Assembly (NCBI GenBank): GCA_028571685.1
Contig: CM053164.1
Coordinates: 35,886,501 to 35,950,500, forward strand
Source of the DNA: Heterohyrax brucei
Taxonomy: Eukaryota > Chordata > Mammalia > Hyracoidea > Procaviidae
Length of the DNA stretch: 64,000 nucleotides
Direction of reading: 5' to 3'
Shown: positions 36,118 to 47,115 of the stretch, piece by piece
Layout of the letters: each line of letters starts with the position of its first letter
Numbering within the stretch: the first letter of the stretch is position 1
Notes under the pieces: model-generated
Told to the model about the DNA's origin: nothing
Database searches by the model: none
What the model saw: the letters and a program-made list of their open reading frames with translations, nothing else
Position numbers and translations under genes: made by a program

Positions 36118-36645
36118 CTGAAGCCAGATGTGCCTATAAATTACTTTTTGCTATGTAACAATCACCCCAAAACTTCCTGGCTTAGAGCAGTAACTGCAGT
36201 TCTGTGGATTTCTGGTCAGTTCCCATGTGGTCTGACTCAGTTGATCTCTCTCGCATTTGTCTGTGGTCAGGGAGAGGGTTGCCTAGTGGCTATATGATTT
36301 AGGATGGCCTCTGTCACTCTTGTGGTAGACAGACTGTTGGCAAGACACCTCAGTTCTCTTTCACATGGCCTGTCATCCCCCATCAGGCTCGCTCTGGGTG
36401 ATTCTTGTGTGGTCTCAGGATCCTAAGAGCAGCAAGAGCAAAGCTCACTGTGCAAGTGCTTTGCAAGGATCTCCTTGAAGCATGTGTTCTCAAGGCCTAT
36501 TGGCCAAAGCAAGTCACAAGGCCAACCCAGATTCAAGGAGTAGGCAGGAAGACTCCACCCCTTGATGCGGGGAGCTACAACATCACCTTGCAAAGAGGCG
36601 GGATATAAGGATAGAAAGGAAGTGTGGTCACTTTTGCAATATAAC
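36118..36645. repeat. Old mammal-wide repeat, probably LTR-type, not assigned
   Basis: Begins 'gctatgtaacaatcacccca' and 'aaacttcctggcttagagca' and ends 'ccccttgatgcggggagcta', 'gcaaagaggcgggatataag'. This is a recognisable multi-copy mammalian repeat, but I cannot name its family reliably. Confidence 0.5.
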
Positions 36646-36649
36646 CACT

Positions 36650-36782
36650 AACCAATTGCTATGAGTTGATTCCAACTCACAGCAACCCGTATGCTGCAGA
36701 GTAGAACTGTGGTCCATAGAATACTTACGTCGTGTGGGCTTTGGGAAGCAGGAAGTAGGTTTCGGTTAGTAAGCCCAGAGCC
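36650..36782 (-). mobile_element. AfroSINE fragment
   Basis: 'caattgctatgagttgattc', 'gcagagtagaactgtggtcc', 'tttcggttagtaagcccaga' in reverse orientation; middle deleted. Confidence 0.65.
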
Positions 36783-38935
36783 TCCTTATCCAGCACATTT
36801 GATTAGACATAGCTAGTCAAACTCTAGCTGCTAGACAAGGCTTCCATGCCTCAAAAAGAAGGGAAAGGATCCATCTGTTTCTTTCCTCTCCCTGGCCTGG
36901 TATAGAACTCAATACCTAGTCCACACACCCCACCCCCACCCCTAGTCAAAGACTTAGAGAACACACCCAGCAAGGGTTGTGTCATTAAGGAGAATTGTGA
37001 CTGGCCCCCAGGAAAACTTTTTCCAAGGTGCATTTTCCTTGGAGAATCCACCATGGGCTAGGATTTGACCTTCAGTCCTGAAAACTTTGTCAGTGCCCCA
37101 GAGTTGGTGCGATGGCGCACTACTGTTTCTAATGATATTCCCAAAGGCATTAGAATGCTAACTGACTGATCTAAAATAAAAATTATCACCTCCGTGGAGT
37201 CTGACCAGTGAATTTCTTCCTGTGGGAAATCCCATGCAGGAGAACAAGCTGTGACTAAAAGACTTTCTGACGGGCTGAGAATTAGGCAGGGGAGCCAAGG
37301 TGTCACGTAGATGTTCACTAGCCACAGACTGGGCCAGCCCTATGCCACCTCTCCCTAATCAGACCCATTCCATGTACCTCCTAAAAGTCTTGGGAGAATA
37401 TCTTCTTAAATTAGATTTTTTCTGCAAACAGCATCACTCGGAATAAACATAAATCTATTTCTAATTTGGTTTTAATGGTCTTCCATGTTTCATTAAATTA
37501 CTCACATTGCAATTAATGCTATCTTTTTTCATTGCAAAAGGACAGTATTTTTGCTACATTATGGGTTAAATAGGTTTTAGAGAACTAGCCAGGGGATCTC
37601 ATCGCCATTTATAAATTTGATTTTTGTAAGGAAAGTATGCTCCAAAACCCAAACAGTGAAATTACAAATGAACTTTCAGTAGCCAACCTATTTGTTGACT
37701 GGAAGCTGTCTGCAATGCTAAAAGTAACTTGGAGACACAGAAACCTGAAAAGGAAAACTTAATATCCCTTCCAGTCATTCATTCACCATCAGCCCTTACA
37801 AAGTCAGTGCTACTTCAGCGAAGAGAATCTCCTCCAGACAGACTGACCTTATCTTTGTGTTTCTGGCTTTCTGTGATATGGGCAGCCAACTTTGCATGAG
37901 TCCTCCAAAAGCCAGCTGTCTCCGAGAAGAGTCACAGTGGAGGTCCCTGTGGAGATAAAACTGATATAACTTAGTGGTTATCTATAAGTTTCAGCCTTAA
38001 AATGAAGGCTTAGGAGAATTCTATGCACGGCTCTGGCTTCAAATTGAGCTAGTTGTAGAGTATTAATTTGCACTGTGAATTTACCTCTCTGGTGCCCATA
38101 GGCAAGAAACCTCATTTTCCTCTGGTAAATAAAGAGCCCAGAGAACTCCACAAAGCATGTGGGCAAGGCATCAGTATGCATTCCAAGACTCCTACCCAAG
38201 GCCTTTCCCGTTGATCTGAGTAACATTCCTGCTTTCCCAGCATGCCCCTCTTCTACTTCATGAGAAGATGGGTAAATATGGCTTTCCTTCCTAGAGCCAT
38301 TAAAAAGGAGTCTTTTAGACCTGATGTCTTTATTTAAAAAACATGGATTTGAATTACCAAGAGTTACCTGGGCAGAAAGGACAAGCCCATGAGATCACTT
38401 CAGAGGATGGCCAGTCAGCCAGCAGCATCCCAAATTGTCGCTGTTTGTCATTGGCTGTGCAGTGCAGGCCAGGACCTCCCATGCTGAAGGCTTCTCTCCT
38501 TTGTCAAGAGTGGGATTGCACAACACCCCCAGTCCACAGGGCAGCCCTGACTCCTCCATGACCATCTTTGTGATTCTAGAACAGCATCTGCCTGAGGCTA
38601 CCCTGGGAAAGTGTCATTTCCAGGACAAGGGACCCTCTGAGCACAGAGCAGCCTTTTTACACACTAAAATAAATCTAACTCAGGGTTAGAATGACATTGA
38701 ACAGGATCCAGATTAAAGAATTCCTGCCTCAGGTCAGAATGAGCTATGAAGCTTGTGGGCTAGGGAAGGAGGGGGATGGGGGGAGGGATGGACCAAGCTT
38801 GCAGGCTGCAGGTAACTTGGTCAGCACCATTTAAAGGAGTCTTTCGAGCTGGAGGTGGAGCAGAAGCTGTGGGAGTGCAGAAGCTGAGAATAGCTCCAGG
38901 CCTGACAAAGCACCTCCACAGTCTATACAGGGTAT
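36783..38935. other. Intronic DNA, nothing recognised
   Basis: Over 2 kb with no AfroSINE and no exon seen. About 37390-37700 is AT-rich with 'attgcaattaatgctatc' and 'atttataaatttg' motifs. Old, decayed repeats are likely but could not be named. Confidence 0.4.
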
Positions 38936-38939
38936 TGGT

Positions 38940-39240
38940 ATTGTTTGCTGCCATCGAAGTGACCCAGACTCTCAGCGACTCCTGTGCCGTGGGATGGGTT
39001 GTGATCCACGGGGTTTTTCAATGGCTGAATCTTCAGAAGTAAATTGCCAGGCCTTTCTTCCTAGTCCATCTTAATCTGGAAGCTCCCTTGAAACCTGTTT
39101 AGCATCACAGCAACACACAAGCCTTTACTGACAGATGGGTGGTGGCTGAGCCCAAGGTGCATGACCTAGACTTGAACCCAGGTGTGGTGTCCCACATGAC
39201 AGATGAGAATTCTGCCACTGAACTCCAGTGTGCCCACAAT
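38940..39240 (-). mobile_element. Second afrotherian SINE family, nearly full
   Basis: About 300 bases: 'gctgccatcgaagtgaccca', 'ggcctttcttcctagtccat', 'gaagctcccttgaaacctgt', 'agcatcacagcaacacacaa', 'tgaacccaggtgtggtgtcc'. Head is at the right, so it is on the minus strand. Longer than the usual AfroSINE and shared with three other copies in the window. Confidence 0.7.
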
Positions 39241-40050
39241 AAGTGTTGCTGGATTTCTATCCAATTTCCACATATTCTCCTTCTTCCTTTCTAATAGAAC
39301 TCCGCTTCTATTCATGCTTCCACCACCTCCCAGGCTTTGAGGAAAGAGATCCCCATCCATGCTTCAGTTCTGATGATTCTAAACCAGCTGTGGTAAACCC
39401 ATCCCCCTTGGCTTTAATTGACTTAGGATGGTCATGTGACACACTTCTGGCCAGTGGAAGCTTAGGGTTGGAGATGCTGAGTAAGGTTTCCTTGCTAGAA
39501 AGAAAAAGGTAATCCTTCCTTTTCTGGATGGTGTCACAGCTGGATATGATGCCTTGAGCTGCTAAAAGCATTGTGCTACAAGCCTAAAGATGAAGTCAGC
39601 ACACAAGGAGTGGGAGGAACAGCAGAGTTCCAGAAATACAGAACCAGAGCCCTAATGCTGGATCCCTGCCTGCCCCCGGGCCTCTTGCTCCATAAAGCCA
39701 TACATTTCCAGGTGTATGAAAAATAATTAACAGCCAGTCACCTGCACTGTGTGAACAGCTCTGGAGCAAAAGCCACAAATGCTTTCTGCCTTCCATGTCT
39801 CAGGCCTCACCTGGCACACGGATTCACGAAAACAGCTGTGGTGACCTTTATGAGTACCTGTTCCCAATCACTCGTTCACCCGAGCACTGACTCCTGCTGC
39901 AAGCGTTCTAGTATCTGCTGCTTCCCCAAATGCCAGCTTACTGCCTCTGCAGTCTCCTGCTTCTGTGGGGCCACCTATGTATCGAAGAGAAATACAGCAG
40001 TACCGGGAGTGCCGGGCCATGAGCCGTTTGAGTACTGTACCCTCACCTCC
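39241..40050. other. Intronic DNA with probable old repeat remnants
   Basis: No gene recognised. 'ttaggatggtcatgtgacac', 'ttctggccagtggaagctta' around 39425-39470 hints at an old LTR or DNA element, unassigned. Confidence 0.35.
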
Positions 40051-40644
40051 TGTGTATTAGATTCTTAGTGCTGCTGTAACGGAAACACCACACACATGGG
40101 TGCATTTTATGAACAGAAATTTACTTTTTCACAGTTTAAGAGGCTAGAAGTTTGGGTTCAGAGCCCCACCTCCAGAGGAAGTCTCTGTCTCTCTGTCTCT
40201 GTGTCTCTGTCTGTCTCTCTGCCTTTTTTCAGTTTGTAGTCCATGGTTCCTTGGAGATCTCCATATGGCCTCAGTCTTCCCCTGTTTGTCCTTGCTTCTG
40301 TGCCTCGTACGTTCCTTATATATCTCGGAGGTGACTGACTTAAATTGTACTCTATATTGATAAAGCTCCATTACCTTAAGAGCCTATTCCCAGATGGAAC
40401 TGTGGCTACATGTGTAGGGGCTGGGAAACCCTGCTGGCATAGCGGCTGTGTGCTACATCTGCTAACCCAAAGGTTAGCAATTCAAATCTGCCAAGTGCTC
40501 CTTGGAAACCCCATGGAGCAGTTCTACTCTGTCCTGTAGGGTTGCTGGGCGTCAGAATCAACAGCACTGAATTTTGGTTTTGGTTTTGTGCAGGTGTTGA
40601 GAATTTACAACATATATTTGGGGGAGACAATTCAAACCATAGCA
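40051..40644 (-). mobile_element. MaLR/MLT1-like LTR interrupted by an AfroSINE
   Basis: Left end 'ttcttagtgctgctgtaacg', right end 'atatttgggggagacaattc' plus 'aaaccatagca', as in the copies at 666, 9290 and 60945. It contains a (TCTCTG)n tract at 40181-40222 and an AfroSINE at 40424-40590. Confidence 0.7.
40424..40590 (+). mobile_element. AfroSINE inside LTR, with imperfect target duplication
   Basis: 'gaaaccctgctggcatagcg', 'agcaattcaaatctgccaag', 'gagcagttctactctgtcct', 'ttttggttttggttttg'. Flanks 'gtgtaggggctg' and 'gtgcaggtgttg' may be the diverged duplication. Confidence 0.85.
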
Positions 40645-40664
40645 ACCTACTCAGCAGCAAGATT

Positions 40665-40795
40665 CTGCTTGCTATTTTCCCAAACATATTAGGATTACTC
40701 CTGTCCCCTGGGCCTTTGCACTTGATACTTTCTGTTCCTAGAATTTCCATTTATTCTCTCACCTATCCAGAAAAATGGTTCTTCCTGCAACTGAC
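40665..40795 (+). mobile_element. L2 LINE 3' region fragment
   Basis: 'gggcctttgcacttgatact' and 'ctgttcctagaatttcc' are characteristic of the L2 3' region. Confidence 0.55.
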
Positions 40796-40806
40796 AGCCT
40801 AACATA

Positions 40807-41351
40807 TGAGGTTTGACAATTAAATCTGTGAAGTTCATTGTTCTAAGTGCTGCATACCTCATTAATGACTATCATCACGGTCACCTTCGAAGTACTCCTC
40901 TTGGGAAGCTATGCACTGATGCTAGGACCCAGTCCACCCTTCAAAGCAATTTTGGAACTCTCTCTGGAATGGCCACTGCACATGGTGGCAAGGTGGCAAA
41001 TTCATGAACTTAATTGTATAGTTGTCTGTAAGGGAGTTTTTAGCCAGTCAACAAATAACTATATTGGAACACCCTCCCTAGTCACCTGATCTGGCCCCCA
41101 GTGACATTTTTATTTACCCAGAAATAAAGGAAATATTGAAAGGAAGAGATTTGGGTGACAGTCAAGACCTCAAAGCTGATACGGTCACAGTTCTGATGGC
41201 CATTCCAGAAACAGAGTTCCAAATTTGCTTTGAAGGGTGGACTAGATGCTGGTATCAGAGCATAGCTTCCCAAGGGAAGTACTTCAAAGATGACCGCAGT
41301 TCAGCAATGAAGTATGCAGCACTTTTTCTAGTACAAAATTGGCAGTCCTCG
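40807..41351 (+). mobile_element. Fold-back mariner element, copy B
   Basis: 545 bases bounded by TA at 40805-40806 and 41352-41353. Starts TGAGGTTTGACAATTAA. Left arm (40807-40975) is the reverse complement of the right arm (about 41195-41351). The middle encodes the carboxy part of a mariner transposase on the + strand, with 'EHPP', a stop in place of the following Tyr, then 'SPDLAPSD'. A terminal-repeat-like motif 'catgaacttaattgt' sits internally near 41003-41017. Same rearranged structure as 22414-22969, in opposite orientation. Confidence 0.82.
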
Positions 41352-41454
41352 TAGGAACACCTCTGTGGAGACTGGGAGGAGAATGCTGTTATTTTGTTAT
41401 TTTTCTTGTTTTCATAAAACTTTTATTTAGGTCCCTATTATAATACCTATAATA

Positions 41455-42152
41455 TGTGTCACTTATCCTTCTGTATGGATTATGCCTGAATGTAAAGGAA
41501 ACAAAAATTCTCACAACTGGACCCATAAACAATATCCTGACAAATGGAGAAAAAAAATGAAATTGCCAAGGATTTTATTCTACTTGGTTCAACAATCAAT
41601 GTCCATGGAAGCAGCAGTCAACCAACGTATATTGCATGAGCAAACCTGCAAAAGAGTTCTTTAAAATGCTACAAAGATATCATTTTGGTGCATAAAGCAC
41701 AGCTGACCCAAACAATGGTCTTTTCAATCATCTTTTATGCATGCAAAAGCAGGACAATGACAAAAGAAGACAGAAGAGGAATTGACACATTTGAACTATG
41801 ATTCTGGCTCAGAATATTGAATAGAACATGGACTTCCCAAAGAAGGAAAACGTCAGTCTAAAAAAATAATGCAACCAGATGCTTCCTAGATGCAAGGATG
41901 GTGAGATTTTATCTTACTGCTTGCTCTGGGCATGTGATCAGGAAACACCAATCGCTGCAAAAGGACATAGTGTTTGGTAAAGTTGGAGGGTCAGGAAAAA
42001 TGAAGAAAACCCTCAATGAGACAGATGGACACAGTAGCCAAAACAGTGGGCTCCCACCTATCAAAGATTGTGAAGACGGCACAGGACCCAGCAGCGTTTT
42101 CATTGTGTTTTACACAAAGTTGCCAAGAGTCCAAGCCAACACAGAAAAACAA
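41455..42152 (+). mobile_element. RTE (BovB-like) LINE, 5'-truncated 3' end
   Basis: Reads as the carboxy part of RTE reverse transcriptase and the 3' tail: 'aattctcacaactggaccca', 'gtccatggaagcagcagtca', 'gcatgcaaaagcaggacaat', 'gcttcctagatgcaaggatg', 'gaaaaccctcaatgagacag'. Frames are broken. Confidence 0.85.
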
Positions 42153-42184
42153 CAACAACACTTGCTTGTTTGTTCTGTTTCTTT

Positions 42185-42262
42185 CCTTGCTAGGCTGTAA
42201 ACTCCTACATATAAGCTCCCTGAGATACCCAGCATATAGAGGTTCTCAACAGTGTGTGAGGA
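42185..42262 (+). mobile_element. L2-like 3' end fragment
   Basis: 'aggctgtaaactcctacata' and 'aagctccctgagatacccag' resemble the terminal part of L2. Confidence 0.4.
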
Positions 42263-42327
42263 CAGAACCAGTGAATTTATACAGATGAATATTGATTCAT
42301 GTATTTACTTCTCTCATTGGGATTTAA

Positions 42328-42457
42328 AAAAAAAAGTGTCATCAAATTGGGTAGAACTGCCCTATAAGATTTCCAAGAAGCAGCAGCTAGACTTGAACTA
42401 CTGACCTATTTTGGTTAGCAACCAAACTCTTAACCACTGTGCCATGAGAGCTCTGTA
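42328..42457 (-). mobile_element. AfroSINE with internal loss
   Basis: A-run tail, 'ggtagaactgccctataaga', 'acttgaactactgacct' and 'cttaaccactgtgccatgag'. About 30 bases of the tail-side unit are missing. Confidence 0.7.
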
Positions 42458-42680
42458 GTTGGGATAGGAAGGGTAAATGCCTCTGATGTAACCTCTGCCT
42501 ACCTACTAACTGAAGGAAAAGGTGGAACAACCTCCAAGGAATGAGTAGTCTCTGTGGATGCCCATGATGAGGATGCTGAAGACAGGACCAGCAGGGTGAG
42601 CTGGAGTGAATTCTCCATGGGCTCATTAACAGGACTGGTGTCTGTGATTTGCTGTGATGTTGGTGGCACTGATTTCCTTC

Positions 42681-43345
42681 CCTCTTTTAATATTTTACTG
42701 TGCCTTAAGTGAAAGTTTACAATCCAAGTCAATTTGTTATACAAAAATTATACACGTGTTGCTGTGTAACTCTAGCTGTTCTCCCCACGCTGTGACAGCA
42801 CATTCTTCCTTTCCACCCTGTGTTTGCCATGTCAATACTACTAGCTCCAGTCCCCTTCTGCCCTCTTATCTCACCTCTGGACAGGAGCTCGTATCTACTT
42901 AAGCCAAGAAGCACACTGACTGCCAGTATCATTTTATGTCTTTATAATACAGTCCAATCTTCGTCTGAAGAGTTGGCTTCAGGAATGGTTTCTGTTCTGA
43001 GCTAGCAGAGAATCCAGGGGCCGTGTCTTCAAGGCATCCTCCAGTCTGTCAGATCATAAAGTCTGTCTTTTTAATAGGTTTCAAGTTCTGCACACCCATT
43101 TTTCTCCCTCTGCGTCAGACTCTTTGTTGTGTTCTCTTATCAGGGCAGTCATTGGTGGTAGCCACACACCATCTAATTCTTCTGGTCTCATGCTGATGTA
43201 GTCTCTGAATTATATGGCCCTTTCTGTTTCTTGGGCTTGTATTTTCCTTGTGTCTTTGATGTGCTTTGTTCTCCTCTGCTCCAGGGGGGTTGAGACCAAT
43301 TAATGCTACTTACATGGCCACTTGCTAGCTTTTAAGATCCCAGAT
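42681..43345 (-). mobile_element. Probable L1 3' UTR of afrotherian type
   Basis: 'ttactgtgccttaagtgaaa' followed by 'gtttacaatccaagtcaat' and, later, 'atggccacttgctagctttt' with 'aagatcccag' match a repeat I recall at the 3' end of elephant L1 elements in reverse orientation. No ORF2 sequence is attached here, so the L1 link rests on memory. Confidence 0.45.
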
Positions 43346-43575
43346 AATGGTGGTACTGATTTTATGTCATCAAGACCTTCCCACACGCCTTCCCTTCTCT
43401 CCAGAAGCACTTGAATTCACTGTAGTACAACTCTTTCCCTCAAATATTAATATTTTGGGTAGGCTATTTCTCCCATTTGCCTGTAACTCTGCAGCCTTTG
43501 GCATTTGTTTATTTCATTTAAGGTCCTCATGCACATTTGTGCAGGCGCTATTTTAAGCACTTTAGCATCCTGTTC
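43346..43575. other. Intronic DNA, nothing recognised
   Basis: Short stretch between the L1-like end and the next AfroSINE. Confidence 0.4.
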
Positions 43576-43735
43576 AGAAACCCTGGTGGCATAATGGTTA
43601 AGTGCTATGGCTGCTAACCAAAAGGTTGACAGTTCAAATCTACCAGGTGCTCCTTGGAAATTCTATGGGACAGTTCTACTCTGTCTCTGGCATTGCTATG
43701 AGTTGGAATCAACTCAATGGCAGGGCCTTCGGGTG
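43576..43735 (+). mobile_element. AfroSINE
   Basis: Well-preserved: 'gaaaccctggtggcataatg', 'gacagttcaaatctaccagg', 'tatgggacagttctactctg', 'gagttggaatcaactcaatg'. A B-box GTTCAAATC is intact. Confidence 0.92.
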
Positions 43736-43784
43736 ATTTAGTGACCTTTCTAATCCTCATTTAAAAAAAAAAGTCCACAAGTGA

Positions 43785-43872
43785 GAAGAAGAAGGTAAGT
43801 AATTTGCCTAGGGTGACACGAAAGCCTAGAATTCATCCCTGGGCAGACTGAGTCTGGAGTCCAGGCCTGCAG
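43785..43872 (-). mobile_element. MIR fragment
   Basis: 'gtaagtaatttgcctagggt', 'gacacgaaagcctagaattc' read as the complement of MIR. Confidence 0.5.
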
Positions 43873-44238
43873 CTCCGTATGATGTACAGCCCAGTAAAGG
43901 TTGTTGAAGGCACAACTGGATGAACATGTGTACCGTTAGGGTTTGTCCTTGGTGCTAGTGGCAACACCTGAGGGTAAAGCTACAGGATCTCCTCAGAAGC
44001 AGTTTTGCTCACCAGCAATTTGAAACTGTGAATGTCAGGACCAAAATCTGAGTAGGCTTGAATGGGCCAGTGCCACACCTCCAGATGTCCAGGCCCTGTT
44101 CTCTTCATTTTGTCTCCAATTCAGTGGAATTTTTCTTTACAGCCAAGCCATTGGTACAGACACTGCTAAGAGGTGGGATATTGGGGGCCATTGTGCCTTG
44201 GGTCACACACCCTGTCTCCTTCTCAGAGTCTGTTGTTT
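43873..44238. other. Intronic DNA, nothing recognised
   Basis: No repeat or exon noticed. Confidence 0.4.
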
Positions 44239-44239
44239 T

Positions 44240-44408
44240 GGTCTAGATGGCCGCAGTGGTTGAGTGGTAGAATTACGTCTGCTAACCAAGGTCGGCAGTT
44301 CAAATCCACAGGTCGCTCCTTGGACATTCTATGGGGCATTTGTACTCTGACTTCTAGGGTCACTGTGAGTTGGACCCAGCTCGACGGCAATGGGTTTGGT
44401 TTGGGGTT
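44240..44408 (+). mobile_element. AfroSINE
   Basis: 'ccgcagtggttgagtggtag', 'ggcagttcaaatccacaggt', 'gtcactgtgagttggaccca', 'gctcgacggcaatgggtttg' and a TTTGGGG tail. Confidence 0.85.
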
Positions 44409-44417
44409 TCTTGAGGG

Positions 44418-44655
44418 AAACAAGGTTCAATGCCAGACCAACGCATGCTGTGCCCAGCCGCTACCCATCTGTGTATTGCTGTGATGCTGAACAGGTTTCA
44501 GCAGAGTTTCCAGACTAAGACATAATGGGAAGAAAGGCCTAGCACATCTACTTCTGACCATCAGCCCGAGAAAACCGTATAGATCCCAGCAGTCCAACCC
44601 ATTGTGCAGGGGGTCACCATGAGTCAGGAGCCTACTAAACAGCAACTAACAGCCA
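44418..44655 (+). mobile_element. Second afrotherian SINE family
   Basis: 'attgctgtgatgctgaacag', 'gtttcagcagagtttccaga', 'ctaagacataatgggaagaa', 'aggcctagcacatctacttc' and a tail 'agcaactaac'. It is the + strand counterpart of the copies at 38940 and 46400. Confidence 0.7.
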
Positions 44656-45080
44656 CATTGTTTTGGTTTAAAAATCTGACACACTGATATCTGTTTTCAG
44701 CCCTGCTTTCACTTACTGTATCCCAGAAGAGCAGTGTAGTGCTTAAAACTGCTGACCAGTGTGGCCAGGACAGGCTCAGAGTGCTCCCCAAGCTCAAGGG
44801 GGCACCTCCCTCCCATCTGTCCCTCGGTCATTCCTGGGGAATTGAAACCTGGGCTGAGAAGCAGAGATGTAGCAGAGTCATTGCTGTGATGAAGGACAGG
44901 ATCAGAGCAGCTGCGATTTGTCCCTGTCTTCTTTGAGAGTCCAGGGCAGCTCTGAGGCGAACAGAGAGCGGGAAGTAAAGGTGTTTGTCCGCAGACCCCT
45001 TCACACGAGGGCAGAAGTCCCCTTGGGATGTAGAGGAAAGGCCATGTTTGTAGAGGCTTCTGGGGGATGGAAACCCTAGG
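44656..45080. other. Intronic DNA, nothing recognised
   Basis: No repeat or exon noticed. Confidence 0.4.
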
Positions 45081-45081
45081 C

Positions 45082-45285
45082 TAGACTAAGGAAACAGGGT
45101 TCCAGGCCCACCTCCACACCTTGCTGGCTGAGCGACCTAAAGCAGGACCCTTCGGCTCTGAGACTCCATTACCTTCCCTATGAACAAGTGCAACAGTGCC
45201 GACTTCAGTGGGCTCTTGTGAGGTCTAGAGAAGACAGCAAGGTCAAAGCACTTGATAAAAATAAATGCCCGACAGTTGAAAGAGA
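45082..45285 (+). mobile_element. MIR SINE fragment
   Basis: 'accttgctggctgagcgacc', 'tccattaccttccctatgaa', 'agcacttgataaaaataaat' follow MIR order. Confidence 0.5.
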
Positions 45286-45785
45286 GAAGGACTGTCTTTG
45301 TAAATTCAGAAACAGTTGACATACCAAGTAATTTCCTTTATTAGGAGACATGGCAGTGCCAATCATAGTGACTAAAAGAGAGGCCAATCAAATTATGGCA
45401 CTTAACTCCAGCCACCACTGGCTCAATGGAAATATATGGAAGAATTCCGGAGGGATAGGAGGGAGGGTGCCCCAGCCCCATGGGCTCCTTCCTGGGTAAT
45501 TGTGGGGTTGGTGTCACTGAGGATCCCCTTCGTGACTCATGTGGTAGTTTGAATGGTGTGGGAAGCACTCTGCTGTCCCTGCTTGCCACTCTTCCTCTCC
45601 CCAACACAGCAGGCCACTGGCTCCGGAGCCACCCAGCAGCAAGATTACTAGCAAGCACAGTGTGAAGTCCAGGACTCTGAAAAGGAGCATTCTGGGGCGT
45701 GCTGGAGCCATTGGATGGCATACCAACTCCAGTAGCAGCCCCTAGAGTTGGGCCGATAGGAAAGCTTTAGCTGTTCTGTGTTCAG
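45286..45785. other. Intronic DNA, nothing recognised
   Basis: Overlapping frames on both strands (45341-45726) have no domain. Confidence 0.4.
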
Positions 45786-45787
45786 AT

Positions 45788-45992
45788 CAGTTACCAGTTG
45801 CCATCGACTCAATTCCAGCTCACAACAACACCACGTGTGTTAGACTAGATTTATGTTTCCAAAATATCAATGAATGATGCTTTGGAAGTGGATTGCCAGG
45901 CCTTTCTTCCAGGCTGCTTCAGTGTGGATTAGAACTGCCAACCTTTCAGCTGGTAGCCAAGTGCATAACCGCTTGCACCATCTGTTCAGAAG
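45788..45992 (-). mobile_element. AfroSINE, long form
   Basis: 'agttgccatcgactcaattc', 'agtggattgccaggcctttc', 'tagaactgccaacctttcag', 'cataaccgcttgcaccatct'. Reverse orientation. Confidence 0.82.
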
Positions 45993-46164
45993 CGGGCTAT
46001 AAATCTCGCTGGTAAAAAGTATGCCCTGCAAGCTAGAAATGTGTACCTCACTGCCACAGGTGTGTACTTTAATTAAACCTGAGCAATCAGAAACAACGCT
46101 AGGAAGTCACTGAGGACTGCAAGGCAGCCAGGACCCCAGCAGCAGCAGTGGTGGCGTCATCAGT

Positions 46165-46345
46165 GATATCTATGGGATGCTCACTGTGGGCCAGACATGG
46201 TCCTCATCATGCATTTGTCAGTTTAACCCGCTTCGTCTTCACAACCATTTATGAGGTGGATGTCACTGTCACCTCTATTTTACAGATAGGAAACCAAGGC
46301 ACAGTGAGAGGATTTAACATCTCCCAGGGTTCCGTGGCTCACAAA
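46165..46345 (-). mobile_element. MIR/L2-type old repeat, reversed
   Basis: 'ctcactgtgggccagacatg', 'aacccgcttcgtcttcacaa', 'ctctattttacagataggaa' and 'accaaggcacagtgagagga' match the reversed mammal-wide pattern. Confidence 0.55.
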
Positions 46346-46399
46346 GAGCCCTCTCACTGCAGTACTGGACCTAACCAGTCAATCAGCTGGCGATGAGTC

Positions 46400-46670
46400 A
46401 TTTCCCACGGGAACCCCCCATGTGTCAGAATAAAACTGTGCTCCATAAATTTGCAGTGGGTACTTTTTCAAAAGTAGGTCACCAGGCTTTTCCTCCTAGT
46501 TCTTCTTAGTCTGAAAGCTCTGCTGAAACCTGCTCAGTATCATGGCAACATCCAAGTTTCCACTGACAGATGACCAACTGAGTTGTGCATGAGGCACACT
46601 GGCTGGGAATCAAACCGGGGTCTCCCATGGAGAAGCTGAGAACTCCACCACTGAACTGCCACTGCTGCCG
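46400..46670 (-). mobile_element. Second afrotherian SINE family
   Basis: 'gggaaccccccatgtgtcag', 'ggcttttcctcctagttctt', 'gaaagctctgctgaaacctg', 'atcatggcaacatccaagtt', 'gctgggaatcaaaccggggt'. The last phrase complements to a B-box-like GTTTGATTCCC, suggesting a tRNA-derived head on the right. Confidence 0.7.
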
Positions 46671-46927
46671 TAACGAAGCTTGGGGGTGCTAACAACCAAG
46701 TCAGCATGTAGAGGACTCTGCGGGAGCACGGAGGAGGACACAGCTAACGGACTGGGTCAGCGATCACATCATAGAGGAGATGATGGTTAAACTGAGTCCT
46801 AGAAGGGGAATGCAAGTTTGCCAGAGAAGAAATGGGAGGTGACCTGGGAAGAAAGAATGGCGTGACAAAGGTTTGACTCGAGGAATAGCAGCATCCCTGA
46901 CCTTTTCACTGCTGTGACCTTAGGGCC

Positions 46928-47115
46928 TAGGCTGTGCTATTTGTTCTTGAGTCTGACTCGTGACAGTCCCACCCGTGTGTGTTAGAATTGAACCGTGCTC
47001 CATGTGGCTTTCGTTAGCTGATTGCTCAGAAGTAGACCACCAGGCCTCTTTTCTGAGGTGCCTCTGGGTAGATTCGAACTACACACCTTTCAGTTAGTGT
47101 CCAAACAATCATGTG
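46928..47115 (-). mobile_element. AfroSINE, long form
   Basis: 'gtctgactcgtgacagtccc', 'gaccaccaggcctcttttct', 'ggtgcctctgggtagattcg', 'ctttcagttagtgtccaaac'. Confidence 0.75.

Noticed and set aside
41136..41354. Transposase-like + strand frame, considered as a domesticated gene
   Set aside because: It begins after an in-frame stop, lacks the amino part and lies within a repeated fold-back mariner.
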